DNA of 64,000 bases from Nocardia sp. XZ_19_385 (GTDB lineage Bacteria; Actinomycetota; Actinomycetes; Mycobacteriales; Mycobacteriaceae). The position numbers were made by a program, and so were the translations under genes. Location: the NCBI RefSeq assembly GCF_015355755.1, contig NZ_JACVEE010000002.1:2046001-2110000 (forward strand), read 5' to 3'. Within the stretch, counting starts at the first letter, position 1; every line of letters starts with the position of its first letter. A model generated the notes under the pieces. That model did no database searches. It had not been told where the DNA came from and saw only the letters and a list, made by a program, of their open reading frames with translations. Shown one piece after another: positions 18,728 through 27,022 of the stretch.

Positions 18728-19555
18728 ATGGCATTCGACGAACTTGGACGGTACGGAGTTTGGCTTCCCTTCAACGCGATCAGCCCGGAGCAGGCGCGTG
18801 AGGTGGAGGAGCTGGGGTACGGCGCGTTGTGGCTGGGTAGCTCACCGGGGGAGGACGACCTCGTCGTCGCCGAGAACCTTCTGGCGGCAACGGAAAACCT
18901 CACAGTAGCGACCAGCATCGTGAACATCTGGAAGTCGCCCGCGGCAAAGGTGGCCGAGGTCTTCCACCGCATCGAGGCGGCCTATCCGGGTCGCTTCCTC
19001 CTCGGTATCGGCGCGGGCCATCCGGAGGCGAACGCCACCTACCGCACGCCCTACGACGCTCTGGTCGAATACTTCGACGAACTCGACGCGGCCGGCGTTC
19101 CCAAGGAGCGCCGCGCCCTGGCCGCTCTCGGCCCGCGAGTGCTGAAACTGGCCCGCGACCGCTCCCTCGGCGCCCTGCCGTACCTGGTGCCGGTGGAGCA
19201 CACCGCCAGCGCCCGCGCGATCCTCGGCGACGGCACGCTGCTCGCGACCGAGCACAAGGTCGTCATCGACGACGACCCGGTACGCGCCCGCACCACCGCC
19301 GAGCCCCGCACATCCTTCTACCTCGGCCTGCAGAACTACGTAACGAACCTGCGCCGCTTCGGCCTCACCGACGAAGACCTGGCCAAGCCCGGCAGCGATC
19401 GCTTCTACGACGCGGTGGTCGCTCACGGCACCGCCGAGGCCGTCGCCGAGAAACTCCGCGCACACCTGCTGGCCGGCGCCGACCACGTTGCCATCCAGCC
19501 TCTCAGCGACGACCCCCTCCCGGCACTGCGCACGCTGGCGCCCCTGCTGAAGTAG
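18728..19555 (+). CDS. LLM-class (probably F420-dependent) oxidoreductase
   Basis: Luciferase-like TIM-barrel oxidoreductase of 275 residues. The N-terminal 'YGVWLPFNAISPEQAREVEE' and 'LGYGALWLGSSPGEDDLVVA', then 'ATSIVNIWKSPAAKVAEVFH' and 'PGRFLLGIGAGHPE', are characteristic of the mycobacterial F420 subgroup that I recall as TIGR03620. Cofactor use is inferred from the family. No substrate can be named. It stands 68 bases behind truA and 400 bases before the next gene, so it may be read through from truA or have its own weak promoter. Confidence 0.85.
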   Translation: MAFDELGRYGVWLPFNAISPEQAREVEELGYGALWLGSSPGEDDLVVAENLLAATENLTVATSIVNIWKSPAAKVAEVFHRIEAAYPGRFLLGIGAGHPEANATYRTPYDALVEYFDELDAAGVPKERRALAALGPRVLKLARDRSLGALPYLVPVEHTASARAILGDGTLLATEHKVVIDDDPVRARTTAEPRTSFYLGLQNYVTNLRRFGLTDEDLAKPGSDRFYDAVVAHGTAEAVAEKLRAHLLAGADHVAIQPLSDDPLPALRTLAPLLK

Positions 19556-19958
19556 CCCTTACTCGGTACGCGGCACCGAGCAGGTCGGTGTCGGCGAGCG
19601 CACTGCAAGGGGCGCGTTCGCTGACGCCGGCGCGGTGGTTGGCGAGAACCGGTGTGTCGCTGATGGTTTGCTATGAAGCTCGGTTCGGCGGATTGCTGGC
19701 TATTGTGCCTGTATGGACCGACTGAAACCGGCTATTAACTGTCAGGGCGACGGTATTCCGGGGGCTGGGTGGGAACATGAGGCGGTGAGTGGTCTTACTG
19801 CTGATTTCGCTGGGGTAGGGGTGCCCGGCGGGAAACGTGTTGTCGCGCAGGGTGGGTCGGTTTGGTTCGGGTGGTGCGGTGGTGGCAACATTGCTGGGTG
19901 ATAACCACCTGTCGAGGAGTGCGGGCGCGGTCCGCGGCAGGTCGAAGGTGGGCCGGCA
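19556..19958. other. Non-coding gap before the AraC pair
   Basis: A 403-base stretch with no gene I would support. A 62-codon frame at 19713 looks like composition noise. A 6-bp hairpin (19562-19567/19575-19580) lies just behind the oxidoreductase and could be a weak terminator. The segment around 19640-19910 is T- and G-rich compared with its neighbours and probably carries the promoter of the AraC genes. Confidence 0.5.
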
Positions 19959-20921
19959 GTGCAGATGAGCATTGAGCCGTCCGGTCCGGTGGCGCCCGGC
20001 GGTCTGCTCGATGCCGCCGCCGACCATGCCTTCGACTACTGGCGGGAGTTGATCGACGACCTGCAGGTGCCACTGACCCGATGGGGCCCGGCGCGGGTCG
20101 ACGCGTTTCGCGGCGCGGTCAGTTACGGCCGGTACGACGATGTCGAGGTGGCGCTGGCGCGCGCCTCGGCGTTCGAAGCGCGCCGAACCCGTTGGCACAT
20201 AGGCGGTTCGGGCGACCATCGGCTGTGCGCGTACGTGCAAACCGCCGGGTGGGCCCGGCTCGAGGCCGACGGCCGGACCTTCGAGGTCGGCCCGGGGGAG
20301 ATGGTGCTGTTCGACAGCATGCGCCCGGCGAGCTGGGCGGCCTATGACGATTTCGAGCAGGTGTCGGTGCGGGTTCCGTTGCGGCGCTTGCGGGAGCACA
20401 GCGGGCTGCGTCGATTGGAAATGCCCGGCTCGGTGCGGGTTTCGCCGGACAGTCCGCTGGGTGTGGTCGCGCGGTTCCTGCGCGGCGTGGCCTACCAGCA
20501 GCTCACCCATCCGGAGCAGGCGGCGGCGCTGGCCGCCCACGCCGTACCGATGCTGACCTCGGCGCTGCTGATGTCGACAGCGCAGTCCACCGAACCGCCG
20601 GCGCTGACCGCGCAGGAGGTGCTGGCTTTTATCCGCGCCAGATACACCGACCCGGAACTCACCGTCGACCGGATCGCCGCGGGTTGCGCGGTTTCGCGGC
20701 GCACCCTGTATCGCGTGTGCGAGGCGTTCGACGGCGGAATCGGTGCGGTACTCCGCCGGATGCGGGTGCGTCACGCCCGAAACCTGCTGCGCGTCAGCCC
20801 GACTCGGACGCTGTCCGCGATCGCGCAGGCCGCCGGTTTCGTCAACGAGCGGCAGTTCTATCGAGCATTCCGGCAAGAGACCGGTATGACCCCGGGCGAG
20901 TATCGCTTCAGCCTTCGGTGA
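19959..20921 (+). CDS. AraC-family transcriptional regulator 1
   Basis: A 320-residue regulator. The N-terminal about 200 residues look like the cupin-type AraC ligand-binding domain ('FEVGPGEMVLFDSMRPASWA'). The C-terminal double helix-turn-helix covers about 225-320 ('VDRIAAGCAVSRRTLYRVCE' and 'LSAIAQAAGFVNERQFYRAF', ending 'GMTPGEYRFSLR'). The start is GTG, with an ATG two codons later as an alternative. It is followed three bases later by a second, clearly paralogous AraC gene, so the pair is likely cotranscribed. Its probable targets are the nitrilase-like and transporter genes downstream. Confidence 0.87.
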   Translation: MQMSIEPSGPVAPGGLLDAAADHAFDYWRELIDDLQVPLTRWGPARVDAFRGAVSYGRYDDVEVALARASAFEARRTRWHIGGSGDHRLCAYVQTAGWARLEADGRTFEVGPGEMVLFDSMRPASWAAYDDFEQVSVRVPLRRLREHSGLRRLEMPGSVRVSPDSPLGVVARFLRGVAYQQLTHPEQAAALAAHAVPMLTSALLMSTAQSTEPPALTAQEVLAFIRARYTDPELTVDRIAAGCAVSRRTLYRVCEAFDGGIGAVLRRMRVRHARNLLRVSPTRTLSAIAQAAGFVNERQFYRAFRQETGMTPGEYRFSLR

Positions 20922-20924
20922 CCC

Positions 20925-21935
20925 GTGCCCGCTGGTACTGGCGGTGTCATGGGAGATTCCGAGCCCATCAGATCGGTCGAATTGCGCTCGGGGCCCGGGG
21001 TTTCGGTGGGCGCGGCCGTCGAGCGCTGGACCGGGTTGCTCGCGGAAATATATGTGCCGAAAGCGGTTTCGCTGCGCCCCGCCGCGGCATTCCACGGCTA
21101 CGTCAGCGTCGGCCGCTATGACGAGGAGTTGGAGCTCTCCCTGCGCGGATCGGTCGCGCAGGTCATCCGCCGCACGGAACGGATGATCGCGGGCGCCGCA
21201 GCGCCATTCCTGGTCGCCGCCATCCAGACCAGGGGGGTCGGGCGATTGCAGCAGGGCGGGCGGTCGGCGGAGATGACGCCGGGCGCCATGGTCTTCTACG
21301 ACAGCGCGCGTCCGTTCCGCTGGGAGATCGACACCGACTGGGAGCAGGTCATCGTGCGAGTTCCGTTGCGCACCCTGTGTGAGCGCAGTGGCGTTGCGCC
21401 CCAGGATATTCCGACGGCGATCGGCATAGCGGCATCGAGTGCCGCAGGGGTGGCCGCGCAATTCTTCAGTGGCCTGGCGCGGGTGCAGCGCACCGCGCCG
21501 CAGCAGGCGGCTCAGCTCGCCGTGGACAGTGTGGCGCTGCTGGCTTCGGCGGTGCAGCTGGCGGCCGGGGCGAGTCCCGGCGCCCCCGCCGCGCTCGGTG
21601 TGACCCGAGAGCAGGTGCTGGCCTTCATGTCCCGGCAGTGCACCGATCCCGCGCTCACGGTGGACGCGATCGCCCAGGCCTGTGCGGTGTCGCGCCGCAC
21701 GCTCTATCGCCTGTTCGAGGGCACCGACGGCGGAATCGGCGCGGTGCTACGGCGGATGCGGGTGGAGCAGGCGCAGCGGCTGCTGTGCGCGGCCCCGCAG
21801 TGGCCGCTGTCGGCGGTGGCGATGGCTTCCGGGTTCGCTACCGAACGTCAGTTCTATCGCGCCTTCCGCAACGAAAACGGTGTTACCCCAGGCGAATACC
21901 GCACTCGATGCGATTGTGGCATGCATTGTCCGTAG
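20925..21935 (+). CDS. AraC-family transcriptional regulator 2
   Basis: 336 residues with the same architecture as the preceding gene. The binding-domain motif is 'MTPGAMVFYDSARPFRWEI', and the DNA-binding part has 'VDAIAQACAVSRRTLYRLFE', 'GTDGGIGAVLRRMRVEQAQR' and 'FATERQFYRAF'. The two DNA-binding domains match much more closely than the sensor halves, which suggests similar sites but different ligands. The GTG start overlaps the end region of the first gene; an ATG 24 bases later is possible. The C-terminus carries an unusual Cys-containing tail ('RTRCDCGMHCP'). Confidence 0.86.
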   Translation: MPAGTGGVMGDSEPIRSVELRSGPGVSVGAAVERWTGLLAEIYVPKAVSLRPAAAFHGYVSVGRYDEELELSLRGSVAQVIRRTERMIAGAAAPFLVAAIQTRGVGRLQQGGRSAEMTPGAMVFYDSARPFRWEIDTDWEQVIVRVPLRTLCERSGVAPQDIPTAIGIAASSAAGVAAQFFSGLARVQRTAPQQAAQLAVDSVALLASAVQLAAGASPGAPAALGVTREQVLAFMSRQCTDPALTVDAIAQACAVSRRTLYRLFEGTDGGIGAVLRRMRVEQAQRLLCAAPQWPLSAVAMASGFATERQFYRAFRNENGVTPGEYRTRCDCGMHCP

Positions 21936-21966
21936 CCTGGCACGGGCTGCCAGTGTGAAGCTTCAA

Positions 21967-21984
21967 CCTAACCGGAACAGTTAG
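21967..21984. promoter_or_regulatory. Candidate operator: CCTAAC-GTTAG inverted repeat before the nitrilase-like gene
   Basis: CTAAC (21968-21972) and GTTAG (21980-21984) form an inverted repeat with a 7-base spacer, 42 bases before the ATG. A near-identical element (shared CCTAAC, GAAC and GTTAG words) occurs before the transporter gene. The two AraC regulators are the obvious candidates to bind it. Confidence 0.5.
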
Positions 21985-22025
21985 TGAAACATTGTCCGCT
22001 CACTTACTGGAAACGGGAGTCTTCT

Positions 22026-22976
22026 ATGTCGGAACGGGTACGGGTCGCCGCGGTCCAAGCCGAGCCGAGGTGGCTCAGCCTGCAGGAGGGCATCGAGCAA
22101 GTCACCGGGTTGATCGCGCAAGCGTCTCGCATCGGGGCTCAATTGGTGGCATTTCCGGAAACTTTCGTGCCCGGGTACCCCTGGTGGATGTGGCTGAACA
22201 CCAAGGGCTGGGGTGCGGAATTCGCCGCCCGGTATCGCGACGCCTCGATGACGCGCGAAGGTGACGAAATCCATGCCGTCCTCGAAGCCGCACGGGCGCA
22301 CCGGATCCACGTCGTTCTCGGGTTCAGCGAGCGGGCGGGCGACCAGCTGTTCATGTCCCAGGCGTTGATCGATCAGCACGGGCTGCTCCGCGCGGTCCGC
22401 CGAAAACGGGAGCTGAATCGATTGGAAAGCCAGGTCTTCGAGCCCGGTGGCGGCGATCAGCCCCGCGCTTACGACACCGAGCTCGGCCGGATCGGAATGC
22501 TCAGTGGCAGCGAGCATTTGCAGGCCGTGACGCGCCAGCAGATGTACCGGACCGGCGAGCAGATCCACATCGCCTCCTGGCCCGGCTTCGCGATCTACCG
22601 CGGCGCCACCCGGGGGCGTGGGCACTGGGCCAATGCCTCCGCGAGCCTGCTGTATTCGGTGGAAAGCGCCAGCTTCGTGATCGCGCCGACCGCGATCGTC
22701 GATGTCGCGGGCTGGGAGCTGGACGGCGCGACCGGTCCGCAGACGCGCCTGCTGCACAACCCGGGTGGCCTCACCACGATCTACGGGCCCGACGGCCACG
22801 AGCTCGGCGCCGCGCCCAGCGAGAAGCGCTCCGGCCTGGTCTACGCCGACCTGGACTTCGCCGCGCTCGGCAAGCCGCGTCCGGCCTATCCGGTCAGCAC
22901 CCATCTGAACCCGGAGATCTATCGGGGGCCGGCCGGAAATCAGGTCGCCGCACGGATGTTGAGGCGCTCGTTCTGA
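22026..22976 (+). CDS. Nitrilase-fold protein lacking catalytic Lys and Cys
   Basis: A 316-residue member of the carbon-nitrogen hydrolase fold, branch 1-like: 'AFPETFVPGYPWWMWLN' (catalytic-type E45) and 'GEQIHIASWPGF'. By eye alignment with true nitrilases, the position of the catalytic lysine (R-K-L-K-P-T) is E129 in 'RRKRELNRLE'. The cysteine in the G-x-L-x-C-W-E-H motif is G161 in 'GMLSGSEHL'. Two of three catalytic residues therefore seem lost while the fold is kept, so hydrolysis is unlikely and a binding or regulatory role is possible. The start is an ATG with CGGGAG six bases upstream. A hairpin follows the gene. Confidence 0.8.
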   Translation: MSERVRVAAVQAEPRWLSLQEGIEQVTGLIAQASRIGAQLVAFPETFVPGYPWWMWLNTKGWGAEFAARYRDASMTREGDEIHAVLEAARAHRIHVVLGFSERAGDQLFMSQALIDQHGLLRAVRRKRELNRLESQVFEPGGGDQPRAYDTELGRIGMLSGSEHLQAVTRQQMYRTGEQIHIASWPGFAIYRGATRGRGHWANASASLLYSVESASFVIAPTAIVDVAGWELDGATGPQTRLLHNPGGLTTIYGPDGHELGAAPSEKRSGLVYADLDFAALGKPRPAYPVSTHLNPEIYRGPAGNQVAARMLRRSF

Positions 22977-22990
22977 CGCCGTTCGCAGCT

Positions 22991-23015
22991 GGCCCCGGCC
23001 GGAGGCGCCGGGGCC
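22991..23015 (+). terminator. Hairpin after the nitrilase-like gene
   Basis: A 9-bp perfect GC stem (22991-22999 with 23007-23015) and a 7-base loop, 14 bases behind the stop codon, without a T run. It separates the nitrilase-like gene from the transporter gene, which has its own candidate operator. Confidence 0.55.
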
Positions 23016-23049
23016 TGGACGGTTTGCTGGCAGGCAACTGGGGGATCGT

Positions 23050-23066
23050 CCTAACGAACTGTTAGG
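23050..23066. promoter_or_regulatory. Candidate operator: CCTAAC-GTTAGG palindrome before the transporter gene
   Basis: CCTAAC (23050-23055), GAACT, GTTAGG (23061-23066) form a perfect 6-bp palindrome with a 5-base spacer. It shares its core with the element in front of the nitrilase-like gene. It lies about 87 bases before the transporter ATG, a normal place for an activator or repressor site. Confidence 0.5.
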
Positions 23067-23152
23067 AAGCGCGCGGCACACTTCCGTAACAACTGTGGTG
23101 ACCGACACACTCGATCCCGATGGCGCGAAGAAGCGTCGAAGGAGGTAGGTCA

Positions 23153-24547
23153 ATGTCCACAGTGTTGAGTAAGACGCCGGAGCCGAATCCCGCTCCACTA
23201 TCGGCGCCAACCAGTACCCGCCGGGCGATTCTGAATACGCTCAAGGGTTCTTCGGGAAACCTCGTCGAGTGGTACGACGTCTATATTTACACCGTCTTCG
23301 CGACTTATTTCCAAAATCAGTTCTTCGCGCCGGAGGACGAGAACTCCACGGTCTATGTTTACGCGATATTCGCGGTCACCTTCCTGATGCGCCCGATCGG
23401 CTCCTGGTACTTCGGGCGCTACGCCGACCGGCACGGCCGCCGCTCCGCGCTGGTGTTCAGCGTGACCCTGATGGCGGCCTGTTCCTTCGGCATCGCGATC
23501 ATGCCCACCCGGGAGAGTATCGGTGTGGCCGCTGCGGCGGTTCTCATTGTCTTCCGGCTGATCCAGGGCTTTGCCACCGGCGGCGAATACGGCACCTCGG
23601 CGACCTATATGTCCGAGGTGGCGACCGCCGGCAAACGTGGCTTCTTCTCCTCGTTCCAGTACGTCACGCTGGTCGGCGGCCACGTGCTGGCGCAGGCAAC
23701 CTTGCTGATCATGACCACATTCCTGGAGAAGGGGCAGATCGAGGACTGGGCCTGGCGCATCCCCTTCGCCATCGGCGGACTGGCGGCGGTCGTAGTGTTC
23801 TGGCTGCGGCGGGACATGGACGAGTCGCTGTCTCAGGAACACCTCGATGCCGCCCGCTCGGGAGCCGACCGTTCCTCGGGGTCGCTCAAGGAATTGGTGA
23901 CCCGGTACTGGCGGCCGCTGCTGCTGTGCTTCCTGATCACCATGGGTGGCACGGTGGCGTTCTACACCTACAGCGTCAACGCTCCGGCGATCGTGAAGAC
24001 GGCGTACAAGAACGACGCCATGGTGGCGACCTGGATCAACCTGATCGGCCTGATCTTCCTGATGTGCCTGCAGCCGGTGGGCGGCTGGATCAGTGACCGG
24101 GTCGGCCGCAAGCCATTGCTGGTGTTCTTCGGCGCCAGCGGAGTGATCTACACCTACTTCCTGATCACCTTCCTGCCGAAGACCTCCAATCCCTTTGCCA
24201 CCTTCGGCTTGCTGGCCATCGGGTACATCATCCTGACCGGATACACCTCGATCAACGCGTTGGTCAAAGCCGAACTGTTCCCGGCTTCCATCCGGGCGCT
24301 GGGCGTGGGAATGGGTTATGCGCTGGCCAACTCCGCCTTCGGTGGAACCGCGCCGGTGATTTATCAGGCCATGAAGAAGTCCGATATGGTTCCACAATTC
24401 ATCGGTTACGTCACCCTGCTCATCGCGGGCTCGCTCCTGGTCTACATCTTCTGCCTGAAGAACAAGTCGACCACCGAGCTCGACCGGGAGGCCGGTCACG
24501 CCTTCGAGCCGAAGAACGAGTCGACCACACCGGCTCGGGTCTCGTAG
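23153..24547 (+). CDS. MFS transporter, metabolite:H+ symporter (MHS) type
   Basis: Inner-membrane secondary transporter of 464 residues with twelve predicted membrane segments. Early 'GNLVEWYDVYIYTVFATYF' and the loop 'GRYADRHGRRSALVFSVTLM' (the MFS D-R-x-G-R-R motif) place it with KgtP/ShiA/ProP-like symporters of organic acids or betaine-like compounds. 'FATGGEYGTSATYMSE' is the typical MHS helix-5 motif. The exact substrate is not readable. The start is an ATG with GGAGG seven bases upstream. Together with the AraC pair and the nitrilase-like gene it looks like a small uptake/regulation locus. Confidence 0.88.
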   Translation: MSTVLSKTPEPNPAPLSAPTSTRRAILNTLKGSSGNLVEWYDVYIYTVFATYFQNQFFAPEDENSTVYVYAIFAVTFLMRPIGSWYFGRYADRHGRRSALVFSVTLMAACSFGIAIMPTRESIGVAAAAVLIVFRLIQGFATGGEYGTSATYMSEVATAGKRGFFSSFQYVTLVGGHVLAQATLLIMTTFLEKGQIEDWAWRIPFAIGGLAAVVVFWLRRDMDESLSQEHLDAARSGADRSSGSLKELVTRYWRPLLLCFLITMGGTVAFYTYSVNAPAIVKTAYKNDAMVATWINLIGLIFLMCLQPVGGWISDRVGRKPLLVFFGASGVIYTYFLITFLPKTSNPFATFGLLAIGYIILTGYTSINALVKAELFPASIRALGVGMGYALANSAFGGTAPVIYQAMKKSDMVPQFIGYVTLLIAGSLLVYIFCLKNKSTTELDREAGHAFEPKNESTTPARVS

Positions 24548-24684
24548 GACGAGCGCCGCGTGGTTGCGAATGTGTTGCGCGCGTCCGTCGGCAACCTGGT
24601 CGAACGGTGCGGAGCGTGACCTCGTATCCGCGCGCTGATCAACCGGCCGCCGCGCCGATCCGCCCGCTATGGGAGGATCGGCGC

Positions 24685-25344
24685 GTGCGGCTTGCGGTTG
24701 TCGAAGATGATGATGGCGTTGGCGACGCCTTGGTCGAGGCTCTCAACGCCCGCGGCTACCGCGCCGAACGCAAGCGCCGCGGCAGCGACCTGCTGCTCGA
24801 CCACCGCGGCTACGACGCAGTCATCCTGGACCTGGGCCTGCCCGACGCGGACGGTCTGCAGATCCTGCGCCAGCTGCGCGCGGTCAGTTCGGTCCCGGTT
24901 CTGGTGCTGACCGCTCGCAGCGACGAACGCTCGATCGTGCGTGGCCTGCGCGGTGGCGCCGACGACTACCTGGTGAAGCCGCCCCGCATCGCGGAGTTGA
25001 TGGCCCGCCTGGAAACGGTGCTGCGCCGGGCGGCGGTAGCCACCCAGCCCACACCGCCGGTCGTCGTCACCGGAGACGTGCGGGTCGATCTGGGGACCCG
25101 CGTCGTCGAGGTCGCGGGAAAGCCGATTTCCTTGACCCCCAAGGAATTCGAACTCGTGGAAGCGCTCGTCGAACGTCCCGGCTCGGCGGTCAGCAGGCAG
25201 CAGCTCATGGACCGGATCTGGGGTGACGCCTTCGTGGCCGTCTCCCGCTCCCTCGACGTCCATATGACGGCACTGCGCGCCAAGCTGGACCGGCCCGGCT
25301 TGATCACGACCATCCGCGGCTACGGCTATCGGTGGGGCGAATGA
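24685..25344 (+). CDS. OmpR-family response regulator
   Basis: A 219-residue two-component response regulator. The receiver domain has the acidic pair D8/D9, phospho-acceptor D49 in 'AVILDLGLPDADG', T76 and K98. The winged-helix output domain spans about 120-217 ('SLTPKEFELVEALVERPGS', 'TTIRGYGYRWGE'). The GTG start was chosen because GGGAGG lies eight bases upstream and it gives the receiver its normal N-terminus. It is the first gene of a three-gene operon with a histidine kinase and a TAXI lipoprotein. Confidence 0.93.
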   Translation: MRLAVVEDDDGVGDALVEALNARGYRAERKRRGSDLLLDHRGYDAVILDLGLPDADGLQILRQLRAVSSVPVLVLTARSDERSIVRGLRGGADDYLVKPPRIAELMARLETVLRRAAVATQPTPPVVVTGDVRVDLGTRVVEVAGKPISLTPKEFELVEALVERPGSAVSRQQLMDRIWGDAFVAVSRSLDVHMTALRAKLDRPGLITTIRGYGYRWGE

Positions 25345-25384
25345 CTCGGGGGCAGCTCGAGACCCGGGTGCGAAGGGAAGTGCG

Positions 25385-27022
25385 GTGCGGCGCAGGCTCC
25401 TCTTCGCGCTGACGGTTTTCGCGGCGATCGCGGTGCTGGCGTTCGCGGTGCCGCTGTCGCTGACGTATGCGACGAGCCGGACCCAAGAGCTGGTCCTCGG
25501 GCGCAACGGTGATGCGGACCGGTTCGCGACGATCGCCGATGCCGCTGTGGCGGAACGGGATCCGCGGGCGCTGATCGAGGAGATCGTGCGCTACCACGAG
25601 CTATACGGCGAGAACGTGCTGGTCGTGGATGCGCGTGGTGCGACGACGGTGAACGCCGGGGTGGATATCACCGACCCGGTGATCGCCGCCGCGGTCGCGG
25701 GCGCGCGGCGCAACCTCCGGCCGCATCCGGAGCAGCGACTGGCGCCATGGGGCAAGTCGACGATGCTGGTGGCCCGGCCGGTCGGCACGGGCGTTCAGGT
25801 CAACGGTGCGGTGGTGATCGAGGCGTCGACGGAGCGAGCGCGCAGCGATATCGCCAAGGCGTGGGCCGTGATCGGTGCGGGTGGTGTTGTCGCGATGGCG
25901 GTATTCACCATGCTCGCGCTGACCCTGAGCCGTTGGGTCCTGCGACCTTTGGCGGCGCTGTCGGCCGCGGTGGCCGCGCTGACCGCGACACTGCCGAAAC
26001 CCAGGACGGGCGCGGCGGCTCCGGTATCGATCGCGCGGCACTACGGTGGTCCGCCCGAGATGCGCGCTGTCGCAAATTCTTTCGATGCCATGGCGTTGGC
26101 GGTCGCCGACTCCGTGGACGCGCAACGGCAACTCGTCGCCGATACCGCCCACGCCATGCGAAACCCCCTGGCGGCCCTGGCGATCCGACTCGATTCCCTC
26201 GAACTCGACATTCCCGACACGGCCGCGCCGATCTTCCGCCGCGCCAGCGCCGAGGTCGACCGCATCACGGCGTTGCTCGACGGCCTGCTCACGCTCGCCG
26301 TCGCGGAGACGCCCACCGCCTTCGACCTGTCCGCCAACGATCCCGAAAACCACTGCGATGCCGGACAAGTCGTGGCCGACCGGATCGACGCCTGGCATTC
26401 CGCGTTCGAAACCGCGGGCATGGAGTTGCGGGCCGAGACGATCCGCCACCAGGTGCCGGCGGAGCCCTCCGCGGAGCGTTTCGTCCGCGCCGACAGCATC
26501 CGGGCCGGGTCGGAGTCGGCGATGGCGCGTGGGGGACTCACGCTGCGCGACGACTCGGACTGGGAATCACGAAGCGCCCGACAAGAATTCGACACCACCG
26601 AGATGAACCCCGACACCGCCGCGCCGAACTGGGAAAGCAACCCGGCCCCCGCCACCCGCACCACCGCCCGCACCGAGGTGGCTCTGCCCGCCGACATCCT
26701 CGCCCAGATCCTCGACGTCCCCCTGAGCAACTCCTGCCGCTACGCCGGCTCCGGCGCCCACACCACCGTCACCGTCGCCACCGACCCGGGCTGGGTCACC
26801 ATCACCATCTGCGACAACGGCACCGGCGTCCCTCGCGAAGAAATCGACAAACTCACCACCCGCTTCTTCCGCGGCTCCTCCGCCCCCGCCGGCGGCTCCG
26901 GCCTCGGCCTCCCCATCGCCGCCGCCCTGGCCCAATCCCGCGGCGGCACCCTGACTGTCGAACCCGCCCACCCCAACGGCCTCGCCATCATCCTCCGCCT
27001 CCCCGCGGTGGTCGCCGCATGA
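25385..27022 (+). CDS. Sensor histidine kinase with disordered insert
   Basis: A 545-residue membrane kinase paired with the preceding regulator. Membrane segments at about 5-28 and 161-181 enclose a 130-residue extracytoplasmic sensor. HAMP-like and HisKA regions follow, with H256 in 'DTAHAMRNPLAAL'. The HATPase has N449, 'DNGTGVP' (G1) and 'GGSGLGLPIA' (G2). Residues about 356-430 form a charged, Ser/Thr/Pro-rich insert between the dimerisation domain and the N box that I would not expect in this family. The last four bases overlap the next ATG. The sensor domain probably receives its signal from the TAXI lipoprotein (inference). Confidence 0.9.
   Translation: MRRRLLFALTVFAAIAVLAFAVPLSLTYATSRTQELVLGRNGDADRFATIADAAVAERDPRALIEEIVRYHELYGENVLVVDARGATTVNAGVDITDPVIAAAVAGARRNLRPHPEQRLAPWGKSTMLVARPVGTGVQVNGAVVIEASTERARSDIAKAWAVIGAGGVVAMAVFTMLALTLSRWVLRPLAALSAAVAALTATLPKPRTGAAAPVSIARHYGGPPEMRAVANSFDAMALAVADSVDAQRQLVADTAHAMRNPLAALAIRLDSLELDIPDTAAPIFRRASAEVDRITALLDGLLTLAVAETPTAFDLSANDPENHCDAGQVVADRIDAWHSAFETAGMELRAETIRHQVPAEPSAERFVRADSIRAGSESAMARGGLTLRDDSDWESRSARQEFDTTEMNPDTAAPNWESNPAPATRTTARTEVALPADILAQILDVPLSNSCRYAGSGAHTTVTVATDPGWVTITICDNGTGVPREEIDKLTTRFFRGSSAPAGGSGLGLPIAAALAQSRGGTLTVEPAHPNGLAIILRLPAVVAA

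Noticed and set aside
19713..19901. A 62-codon frame in the gap before the AraC genes
   Set aside because: No ribosome site, no similarity I recognise, Gly-rich composition from a T/G-rich patch.
22026..22976. Loss of the nitrilase Cys as a sequencing error
   Set aside because: Several neighbouring codons differ from the usual motif and the Lys site is changed as well, while the frame is intact.
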